Source: Reyranella sp. (GTDB lineage Bacteria > Pseudomonadota > Alphaproteobacteria > Reyranellales > Reyranellaceae). Taken from it: a DNA stretch of 11,210 nucleotides. The stretch spans positions 1 through 11,210 of the forward strand of contig SCVT01000697.1 of NCBI GenBank assembly GCA_004296815.1. The letters run 5' to 3'. The notes beneath the pieces are model-generated. The model had not been told where the DNA came from. It saw only the letters and a program-made list of their open reading frames with translations, and ran no database searches. Position numbers and translations under genes: made by a program. This document shows positions 1 through 6,144 of the stretch, one piece after another (positions within the stretch are counted from its first letter, which is position 1; every line of letters starts with the position of its first letter).

Positions 1-37
1 GGCGCCTGGAAAGCGTTGCACGGGACCAGGGGGACGT

Positions 38-1831
38 ATGGATCTGCACGAAAAACCGGACCGAAGCACGACCGACCCGGCGCCTGCCGAGCAGGCTCCC
101 GTCGTCGACTATGTGGCGCTGGCGGCTGGACGGACGGTCGGCCGGTACGAGATCGTCGAGGTCCTGGGGCAGGGCGGCTTCGGCATCACCTACCGCGCGC
201 TGGACACCCAGCTCGGCCGCGAGGTCGCGATAAAGGAATACCTGCCGCCGACGCTCGCCATCCGGCAGGACGGTGCGTCCGTGCTGCCGCGCTCAACCGA
301 GGTGGCGGACGATTTCTCGTGGGGCCGTGAGCGCTTCGTCGCCGAGGGCCGCACGCTCGCCACCCTCCATGAGGCGCCGGCCATCGTGCAGGTCTTCGAC
401 TTCGTCGAGGCCAACGGCACCTCCTACATGGTGATGGAGCTGGTGCGCGGGAACACGCTCGAGCAGCGCGTCAAGGAGAAGGGGCCGCTGGCGCCGCACG
501 AGATCGACAAGATGCTGGTGCCGCTGCTCGAGGGGCTGCAGCGTGTCCATACCGCCGGCTTCCTTCATCGCGACATCAAGCCGGGCAACGTGCTGCTGGG
601 CGAGAACGGCCTGCCGACGCTCATCGACTTCGGCGCCGCGCGCCTCGCCATCGCTAGCCGCTCGTCGACCATGACGGCGATCTTCACGCCGGGCTATGCC
701 GCGCCCGAGCAGTTCGCGGCGGGCAAGCAGGGATCATGGACCGACATCTACGGCCTCGCCGCGACGCTCCATCACGCCGTCATGGGCAAGGCGCCGCCCA
801 ACGCCTTCGATCGCCTGCTCGACGACACCTACGAGTCGCTGGCGACGCTCCAGCCGGCCGGATTTCCCGCGGCCCTGCTCGCGGCGATCGATGCCGGTCT
901 CGAGCCCCGCATCGAGCATCGGCCGCAATCCATCTCGGCCTGGCGCGTCATGATGGGCCTGCCGGACGACGATGCGACGATCGTGATGACGCAGCCGATG
1001 GCGCCGGCCGCGCCGCCGACGCCGCCCACGCCGCCGACGCCGCCCAGCGCGCCCGCCGCCCTCGTTGTCGCGCCGCGGCCCCGGTGGCACTTCGTTGCCG
1101 TCATGGCTGCTGCTGCGGCGCTGGTTCTTTTGGCGACCGGCTACTACTTCATGGCGCCGCCGCTGCAACCGGCGGCCGAGGCCGTGGCGATGGCATCGCC
1201 ATCGACGCCGGCAGACCCGGAGCAGGCTGCACGAGCCGGCGAAGAAGCGCTGCAGCTCATCGCGGCCGACCGCCAGCGCATCCAGCTGGTGCTGACGGCC
1301 CAGGGCTTCGACACGCGCGGCTCCGACGGCACGTTCGGCCAGCGCTCGCGCGAGATGATCGCGGCCTGGCAGAAGGCGAAGGGCCACCCCTCGACGGGCT
1401 ACCTGACCGCGGCGCAGGTGCCGGCGCTGTTGCGCGACGTCGCGCCGAGCTCGCCGCCTGTCTCCACGCCTGTCTCGACGCCGGCTTCGCCGGCGCGGCC
1501 GGTTCCGAGCGGCCAGTTCGATGGCCTGTATGGCGGCGGCATGTCGGCGAGCGGGATCGGCAACACGACCGCGATCCTGAGCGCCGAGGTCAGCATCGCG
1601 AAGGACCGGCTGATCGGCCGCGTCGTTCATCCCGGATGTGGTAACTCCGCACTGACGCTGACGGTCCTGCCGTCCGGCGATGTCGTCGGCAGCGGCAAGC
1701 TCTACGAGGCGCCGGACTGCTCGCTCGCCTCCTTCACCGCCACCGGACGGGCGGCTGGCGACAAGGTCTCGCTCGAACTGCGCACGCCGGGCGGCACGAC
1801 GCGCGGGACACTGGGCAAGCGCGGCGGCTGA
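38..1831 (+). CDS. Transmembrane serine/threonine protein kinase with peptidoglycan-binding-like module (kinase 1)
   Basis: 597-residue Hanks-type kinase, expected to phosphorylate Ser/Thr of unknown targets in the cytosol. Visible kinase elements: glycine loop GQGGFG (44-49), ATP-binding Lys66 in AIKEY, HRDIKPGN with catalytic Asp179 and Asn184, DFG at 197-199, TPGYAAPEQ with an intact APE (222-224), Asp236, and Arg295 near the end of the fold (domain about 37-303). A Pro/Thr linker (322-340, three TPP units) leads to one membrane helix (about 350-371). Outside it lie a PG_binding_1-like module (about 402-466; QGFDTRGSDGTFG and AAWQKAKG) and a C-terminal two-Cys domain (494-597). The start is supported by AGGGGG at 28-33, 4 nt upstream. 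Kinase 2 follows 63 nt downstream and is a paralogue of the same architecture. All catalytic residues are present, so activity is expected. The peptidoglycan ligand is inferred from the family only. Confidence 0.93.
   Translation: MDLHEKPDRSTTDPAPAEQAPVVDYVALAAGRTVGRYEIVEVLGQGGFGITYRALDTQLGREVAIKEYLPPTLAIRQDGASVLPRSTEVADDFSWGRERFVAEGRTLATLHEAPAIVQVFDFVEANGTSYMVMELVRGNTLEQRVKEKGPLAPHEIDKMLVPLLEGLQRVHTAGFLHRDIKPGNVLLGENGLPTLIDFGAARLAIASRSSTMTAIFTPGYAAPEQFAAGKQGSWTDIYGLAATLHHAVMGKAPPNAFDRLLDDTYESLATLQPAGFPAALLAAIDAGLEPRIEHRPQSISAWRVMMGLPDDDATIVMTQPMAPAAPPTPPTPPTPPSAPAALVVAPRPRWHFVAVMAAAAALVLLATGYYFMAPPLQPAAEAVAMASPSTPADPEQAARAGEEALQLIAADRQRIQLVLTAQGFDTRGSDGTFGQRSREMIAAWQKAKGHPSTGYLTAAQVPALLRDVAPSSPPVSTPVSTPASPARPVPSGQFDGLYGGGMSASGIGNTTAILSAEVSIAKDRLIGRVVHPGCGNSALTLTVLPSGDVVGSGKLYEAPDCSLASFTATGRAAGDKVSLELRTPGGTTRGTLGKRGG
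1517..1828 (+). repeat. Two-cysteine domain, copy 1 (C-terminus of kinase 1)
   Basis: Residues 494-597 of kinase 1 form a beta-rich stretch that opens with FDGLYGGG and ends with GTLGKRGG. It has Cys534 in PGCGNS and Cys561 in DCSLAS, 27 residues apart. The same pattern recurs twice in kinase 2. I do not recognise the family. Its position after the membrane helix places it in the periplasm, where the cysteines could form a disulphide (inference). Confidence 0.75.
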
Positions 1832-1894
1832 GCGAGGGCGAAGCAAACCTGTCAAGGCTCGTCCCGCCCGCGGCAAAGGCGCATAGTCGGGCGC

Positions 1895-4252
1895 ATGGAC
1901 GAACCCCGGCAGCCCAACTCGGGGGTCGATTTCGTCGCGCTCCCGGCGGGGCAGGCGATCGGCCGCTACGAGGTCGTGAGCGTGCTGGGCCATGGCGGCT
2001 TCGGCATCACCTACCGCGCCCGCGACAGCCTGCTCGGCCGCGAGGTCGCCATCAAGGAGTACCTGCCGCCGGCGCTGGCGGTCCGCCAGGACAGCGTGAC
2101 GGTGCTGCCGCGCTCGCCGCGCGAGGTCGACGACTTCACCTGGGGCCGCGCCCGCTTCGTCGACGAGGGGCGCACGCTGGGCGGCCTGCAGAAGGCGCCG
2201 GCCATCGTGCGGGTCTACGACTTCCTCGAGGCCAACGGCACCGCCTACATCGTGATGGAGCTGGTCCACGGCGAGACGCTGGAGCACCGGCTGAAGCACA
2301 CGGGGCCCGTGAAGCCCGCCGAGATCGACCGGCTGCTGTGGCCGCTGCTCGATGGGCTCTCACGCGTGCATGCCGCGGGCTTCCTGCATCGCGACATCAA
2401 GCCGGCCAACATCCTGCTCGACGCCGACGGCGACCCGACGCTGATCGATTTCGGTGCCTCGCGCGCGGCCATGGCCGACCGGACGTCGGCGATGACGGCG
2501 GTGTTCACGCCGGGCTATGCGGCGGCCGAGCAGATCAGCTCGGCCAAGCAGGGGCCGTGGACCGACATCTACGCGCTCTCGGCCACGCTCTATCACGCCA
2601 TCGCAGGCGAGCCGCCGCCGAACGTCTTCGATCGCATGATGGACGATGCCTACCAGCCGCTCGCGCGCCTGCGGCCGCCGGGCTTCGCACCGGGACTGCT
2701 GGTCGGCATCGATGCGGGCCTCGCCGTCCGCGCCGGCGACCGGCCCCAGACGATCGAAGGCTGGCGCGCCCTTCTCACTCAAGACACGGCCGCGCGCGAC
2801 GACGCGACCGTGGTTTCGCGCGGCGCCTCCGTGCGCCCGGCCGGGATTGCGAGGCCTGCCGGGGCGAGCGGCCGTTCGCGGGTTCGCCCGGCCGTCACGG
2901 CACTCGTCGCGCTGGCGGTCGTCGCAGCGGGATATGTCGCCTGGGACACGTCGGATACCCGGCAGGCGGACCGGCTCGCCGCGCAAGCCGTGCGCGACGC
3001 CACGGAGCGGCAGGCGGTCGAGGCGGCACGCCTGAAGGCCGAAGCGGACGAGGCCGAAAAGGTGCGCCAGGCCGAGGCGCTGAAGAAAGCGGAAGCGGAC
3101 AGGGCCGAGGCGGCGCGGGCTGAAGCGGCGAAAGTCGAAGCGGCAAAGGCCGAGGCGGAGAGAGCCGAAGCGGCGCGCGTCGAAGCCGAACGCATGCAGG
3201 CGGAGGCCGCGGAGAGGCGACGGCAGGAGGACGAGCGCAAGGCGGCGGAGGCCGGGGAGGCGGCACTGCGTCTCGGCCTGCCGGAGCGGCAGAAGCTCCA
3301 GATCGCGCTGACGGCGGCCGGCTTCGACACGCGCGGCAGCGACGGCACCTTCGGCCCGCGGTCGCGCGAAATGATCGCGGCGTGGCAGAAGGCGCGCAAC
3401 CAGCCGGCGACCGGCTTCCTGACGGCGGCACAGAACCAGAGCCTGCTGCGCGAGGGCGCGGCGGCGCTCGCCAAGCTCGAAGAAGAGAAAAAGAAGGCCG
3501 AGGACGACCGCAAGAAGCTCGATGAGGAGGCCAAAGCCCGTGCTCCGGTCGTGGCGCCGTTCGACGGGAGCTACGCCGGCGCGTTCACCCCGTCCGGGAC
3601 GGTTGGTCCGACCAGCGGCGGCAGCCATGCCATCACGCTGCGCGTCGCCGGCAACGACGGTGCCGGCACCATGGTGAGCGCCCGATGCGGCTCGGCGCCC
3701 ATCACGATCCGCATCTCGGCAGCCGGCGACGTCACCGGCGAGGCCAGCGGCCTCGATGCGTCCTGCTCGCGATTCCCGCTGGCGGTGCAGGGTCGGGTGG
3801 CGAACGGCAGGCTGCAGCTCACTTTCAGCGGCGCGGCGGGCCGCGGCACGGCAACGCTGCTGCTCGGCGCCAGCGCGCCGGCTCCGCTTGCGCCGGTGCT
3901 GACGCCGCCGCCGGCGGCCTGGACGGCAACCGGTACTTTCGACGGCAGCTACGCCGGCTCGATCAACAGCATCAATCCCGGCGGGCCGTCGCGCATCCTC
4001 GGTGCCGATCTCCAGGTGGCCGGCGGGCGGCTGTCCGGCCAGATCGTCAGCCCGACCTGTGGCAACGCTTCCATCAGCCTCGCGGTGTCGCCGGGCGGCG
4101 AGATCAGCGGCGAAGCGCGCCTGCAGGAGAATGCGACCTGCTCGCCCGCGACGCTCAGCGTCACCGGCCGCGTGAGCGGCGACCGCCTCACCCTCGACAT
4201 GAGGGGCGCCGGCCTCCGGATGAGCGGTTCGCTCACCAAGCGTGGGGGCTAA
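1895..4252 (+). CDS. Transmembrane serine/threonine protein kinase with coiled coil, peptidoglycan-binding-like module and duplicated two-Cys domain (kinase 2)
   Basis: 785-residue paralogue of kinase 1. Kinase domain about 25-292: GHGGFG loop (32-37), Lys54 in AIKEY, HRDIKPAN (Asp167, Asn172), DFG 185-187, Asp224, Arg283. The APE motif reads AAE (210-212), a conservative loss of the usual proline. One membrane helix (about 331-350) is followed by a long Ala/Glu/Lys/Arg coiled coil (about 354-455). Next come a PG_binding_1-like module (about 455-519, nearly three quarters identical to that of kinase 1 by eye), a short charged helix (522-548), and two copies of the two-Cys domain (556-658 and 682-785) joined by a Pro/Ala linker. 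The start aligns with the N-terminus of kinase 1, but no good Shine-Dalgarno is seen. The 63-nt gap after kinase 1 suggests co-transcription. It probably reads the cell envelope and signals inward; ligand and targets are unknown. Confidence 0.93.
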   Translation: MDEPRQPNSGVDFVALPAGQAIGRYEVVSVLGHGGFGITYRARDSLLGREVAIKEYLPPALAVRQDSVTVLPRSPREVDDFTWGRARFVDEGRTLGGLQKAPAIVRVYDFLEANGTAYIVMELVHGETLEHRLKHTGPVKPAEIDRLLWPLLDGLSRVHAAGFLHRDIKPANILLDADGDPTLIDFGASRAAMADRTSAMTAVFTPGYAAAEQISSAKQGPWTDIYALSATLYHAIAGEPPPNVFDRMMDDAYQPLARLRPPGFAPGLLVGIDAGLAVRAGDRPQTIEGWRALLTQDTAARDDATVVSRGASVRPAGIARPAGASGRSRVRPAVTALVALAVVAAGYVAWDTSDTRQADRLAAQAVRDATERQAVEAARLKAEADEAEKVRQAEALKKAEADRAEAARAEAAKVEAAKAEAERAEAARVEAERMQAEAAERRRQEDERKAAEAGEAALRLGLPERQKLQIALTAAGFDTRGSDGTFGPRSREMIAAWQKARNQPATGFLTAAQNQSLLREGAAALAKLEEEKKKAEDDRKKLDEEAKARAPVVAPFDGSYAGAFTPSGTVGPTSGGSHAITLRVAGNDGAGTMVSARCGSAPITIRISAAGDVTGEASGLDASCSRFPLAVQGRVANGRLQLTFSGAAGRGTATLLLGASAPAPLAPVLTPPPAAWTATGTFDGSYAGSINSINPGGPSRILGADLQVAGGRLSGQIVSPTCGNASISLAVSPGGEISGEARLQENATCSPATLSVTGRVSGDRLTLDMRGAGLRMSGSLTKRGG
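2954..3259 (+). repeat. Degenerate Ala/Glu/Lys/Arg coiled-coil repeat in kinase 2
   Basis: Residues 354-455 of kinase 2 are built from variants of AEAAK/AEAAR/VEAER units, giving repetitive GCC-GAA-GCG-type codons. The segment lies just after the membrane helix and is absent from kinase 1. It resembles the Ala/Glu/Lys helical spacers seen in TolA and similar envelope proteins. A role as a rigid periplasmic spacer or dimerisation stalk is inferred. Confidence 0.75.
3560..3868 (+). repeat. Two-cysteine domain, copy 2 (first copy in kinase 2)
   Basis: Residues 556-658 of kinase 2 start FDGSYAG and carry Cys598 in ARCGSA and Cys624 in ASCSRF, 26 residues apart. Glycine-rich beta strands lie between them, including SAAGDVTGEASG, which matches SPGGEISGEAR in copy 3. 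This copy ends in GTATLLLG and lacks the KRGG tail of the other two. Confidence 0.75.
3938..4249 (+). repeat. Two-cysteine domain, copy 3 (C-terminus of kinase 2)
   Basis: Residues 682-785 of kinase 2 start FDGSYAGS and carry Cys722 in PTCGNAS and Cys749 in ATCSPA, 27 residues apart. The domain ends GSLTKRGG, as in kinase 1 (GTLGKRGG). It is closer to the kinase 1 copy than to its neighbour in the same protein, so the upstream copy in kinase 2 looks like the more diverged or added one. Confidence 0.75.
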
Positions 4253-4275
4253 CCGCGCGTTGTCATTTTTCGGCA

Positions 4276-4299
4276 GTCATGGCACAGGCTTGCCATGAC
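4276..4299. promoter_or_regulatory. Perfect inverted repeat over the start codon of the MpaB-family gene
   Basis: The arms GTCATGGCA (4276-4284) and TGCCATGAC (4291-4299) are exact reverse complements with a 6-nt centre CAGGCT. The ATG at 4295 lies in the right arm. It could be an operator for a dimeric repressor or an RNA hairpin that hides the start codon. No Shine-Dalgarno is evident upstream, so start-codon exposure may matter. The function is inferred from position and symmetry only. Confidence 0.55.
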
Positions 4300-5419
4300 C
4301 AAGAGCCGTTTCCTGAATGGCGCCGAGGCGTCGCGCCAGTACGGCGTTTTGGCTGGAACCTATGCCGCCTCCCTGATGTGGGCCGACCCGCTGGCCGACG
4401 CCGCTGCAGAGGCGCTGCATGCGTTCCACGGCAGCTGGTGGCCGATGGTCGAGAAGGCGCTCGACGAGGGCGTCGACAAGGTGCCCGGTGCGCCCCCCGA
4501 GTTGGCGGCCCTGATCGCTTCGTTGCCGCCGGAGCCCACCGCCGAGCAGTGGGCCGGCATGGATGCCGGCAGTGCCGCGATCGCCCGCACCGGCGACAGT
4601 GCGGGGCTGGTGCTGCAATGCGTATCGCTGATGACCGACTACTGGTCGCCGCCGTCCACCAAGCCGCTGACTTTGACCAGCGCGGTGACGCAGGGCGCCG
4701 TCCATCCTCTGGCCCAGACGGGTGCATGGTGGCTCGAGCTGCACAAGCCCGGCGGCCTGCGCCGTGGCGCGGACGGCTTCCGCAAGACGCTGCAGGTCCG
4801 CCTCGTCCATGCGTTCGTCCGGCGTGTGGCGCGTGGCTCCGGCGCATGGGATCGCGCGGCATGGGGCGAGCCGATCAATCAGGGTGACCTGTTCTTCCAG
4901 GTCGTCGGCTTCACCAAGCTGATGATCGATAATCTCCAGCGCATGGGGTATCGGCTGAGCGCCGCCGAGAAGGAGGGCTACTTCGCTTTCTGGCGCCACG
5001 CCGCCGCGGTGCTCGGTCTGCACAAGACCTACGTTGCGATGATCACCGAGGACGACACCTACCGGTTCTGGCACCTCTGGATGTTGACCAACCCGCGGCC
5101 CGATGCCGAGACGCAGGCGCTGGCGCGGCAGACGCTCGAGACGCTGGCCGGTGCGGGCGGCTTCCGGCGCTCGTTCCTGCGCGCGATGGTCTACTGGCTG
5201 CTGCGCGGTGACGTCGGGCATGGCCTGAGCGTGCCATGGAGCCAGATCTACTATCCGATGCTGGTCCTCTACCCGCCGTTCGCCTGGCTGTCGCAAGCGC
5301 TCGGCGGGCGCAGCTTCAGGAAATTCGAGCGGGCGATAGCTTCGCTTTCGGCCGGCAATGCGCCGGAACGGCTGGAGGCGCTGGCCAGGTTCAAGCCAGC
5401 GCCCCCGTCTTCGACCTAA
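4295..5419 (+). CDS. MpaB / rubber-oxygenase family protein (DUF2236), putative haem oxygenase
   Basis: 374 residues resembling the DUF2236 family, which includes fungal MpaB and the latex-clearing protein Lcp, haem b proteins that use oxygen to cleave unsaturated chains. Visible family signatures: GAVHPLAQTGAWW (about 134-146), the arginine-histidine segment VRLVHAFVRR (168-177), and the WGEPINQGDLFFQ block (190-202), followed by a helix-rich C-terminal half with a conserved-looking HAAAVLGL (235-242). There is no signal peptide, so it is probably cytosolic, unlike secreted Lcp proteins. Its C-terminal half has hydrophobic stretches (295-335) that could touch the membrane. It lies 42 nt after kinase 2 on the same strand, with an inverted repeat over its start, so it may be separately controlled. 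The substrate is unknown. Family assignment is fairly sure; enzymatic activity is inferred. Confidence 0.82.
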   Translation: MTKSRFLNGAEASRQYGVLAGTYAASLMWADPLADAAAEALHAFHGSWWPMVEKALDEGVDKVPGAPPELAALIASLPPEPTAEQWAGMDAGSAAIARTGDSAGLVLQCVSLMTDYWSPPSTKPLTLTSAVTQGAVHPLAQTGAWWLELHKPGGLRRGADGFRKTLQVRLVHAFVRRVARGSGAWDRAAWGEPINQGDLFFQVVGFTKLMIDNLQRMGYRLSAAEKEGYFAFWRHAAAVLGLHKTYVAMITEDDTYRFWHLWMLTNPRPDAETQALARQTLETLAGAGGFRRSFLRAMVYWLLRGDVGHGLSVPWSQIYYPMLVLYPPFAWLSQALGGRSFRKFERAIASLSAGNAPERLEALARFKPAPPSST

Positions 5420-5443
5420 GAAGACCTGCCTACTTCTGAGGCC

Positions 5444-6034
5444 TTACTTCTTGGGGCCGACCGCGACGATCAGCACCTGGCTGTCGATCGCCGTCAGCTT
5501 GTCGCCCGGCTTGATGCGGGGAAGCTGGGCGCGGCCCTCGGCCGTGGCCACGCTGTAGGTCCTGACCTCGCCGCCCGCCGGATTGACGATCGACACCTTG
5601 CCGCCGGCGGCATCAACCGACGTCACGTACCAGTTGGCGACCGCCTGGTCGGCCATAACGCCCGCGGCGCCGCGGTTGCCGCCGGCCATCGCCGTGACGT
5701 TGAGCTCGCGGTCGCCCGGAGTCTTGGCATTCGGGCCGGAGACGACGAAGCTCAGCTTGTCCTCGAAGGCGATCGAGACGACGTCGCCCACCTTGCTGGT
5801 GGTCATGTTGACGCCCTGGCCGACATTGCTGGTGAGCGAGCGGCCGGCGGGCCCGGTGAAGGTGATCGTGCGCTTGGCGGTGTCGATCGCGGTGATGGTG
5901 ACGTCGATCGAGTAGGTCGTGACCGTCGAGATGCCGACGATCGGCTGGTTCTGCGCGAAGGCGGGGACCACTGGCCCTGCGGCGGCGAGCGTTCCGGCGA
6001 GCGCGGCAGCGGCGAGAATGTTCCTGGTGATCAT
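5444..6034 (-). CDS. Secreted small protein with internal duplication, function unknown
   Basis: 196 residues. The N-terminus MITRNILAAAALAGTLAAAG runs into VPAFA, a good Sec signal peptide with likely cleavage after Ala27, so the mature protein is about 169 residues in the periplasm or outside. The start is fixed by a strong Shine-Dalgarno, GGAGGAG (minus strand, 6040-6046), 5 nt before the ATG. The mature part is beta-rich and has two similar halves (about 45-101 and 135-193): each has T-x-[IV]-D, then a PAG, and then K-x-G-D-x-[VL] followed by alternating hydrophobics. The layout recalls secreted DUF5666-like proteins, but I cannot name a family or function. It is convergent with the MpaB gene (stops 24 nt apart) and divergent from the methyltransferase gene. 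Confidence 0.85.
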   Translation of the reverse strand: MITRNILAAAALAGTLAAAGPVVPAFAQNQPIVGISTVTTYSIDVTITAIDTAKRTITFTGPAGRSLTSNVGQGVNMTTSKVGDVVSIAFEDKLSFVVSGPNAKTPGDRELNVTAMAGGNRGAAGVMADQAVANWYVTSVDAAGGKVSIVNPAGGEVRTYSVATAEGRAQLPRIKPGDKLTAIDSQVLIVAVGPKK

Positions 6035-6062
6035 GGTCTCTCCTCCATTGTTGAAATCACGC

Positions 6063-6126
6063 TAACACGAGGGTAGCGCGATTTGCCATTGGGCCCGTGT
6101 TACGCCGGCATTGATTTTGCCCAATG
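6063..6126. promoter_or_regulatory. Intergenic region with two interlocking inverted repeats
   Basis: The 110-nt gap between the divergent secreted-protein and methyltransferase genes (6035-6144) holds TAACACG (6063-6069) paired with CGTGTTA (6096-6102), and CATTGGGC (6087-6094) paired with GCCCAATG (6119-6126). The left arm of the second pair lies inside the loop of the first, so both cannot fold as simple hairpins together. Promoters for both genes must lie here, but I see no convincing -35/-10 pair. Spacers of 26 and 24 nt make chance a real possibility. Confidence 0.3.
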
Positions 6127-6144
6127 TTCCGGTGACATGGACGC

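Noticed and set aside
1009..1047. Short tandem GC-rich repeat (CCGCCGACG-like) in kinase 1.
   Set aside because: It simply encodes the Pro/Thr linker before the membrane helix. No sign of a mobile or regulatory repeat.
1832..1894. Possible hairpin or promoter in the 63-nt gap between the kinases (CGCCCG and CGGGCG).
   Set aside because: Short GC arms are common by chance at this composition, and no promoter hexamers are evident.
734..2299. 521-codon minus-strand open frame across the two kinase genes.
   Set aside because: Antisense shadow of kinase coding sequence with no recognisable motif. The kinase frames carry all catalytic residues.
2360..3628. 422-codon minus-strand open frame over the coiled-coil region of kinase 2.
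   Set aside because: Arg/Leu-rich product of reading the Ala/Glu/Lys repeat backwards. No start signals or family features.
5418..5452. Possible bidirectional terminator between the convergent MpaB-family and secreted-protein genes (AGAAG/CTTCT and AAGAAG/CTTCTT pairs).
   Set aside because: Stems of only 5-6 A/G-rich pairs, competing alternatives and no U-tract. Too weak to call.
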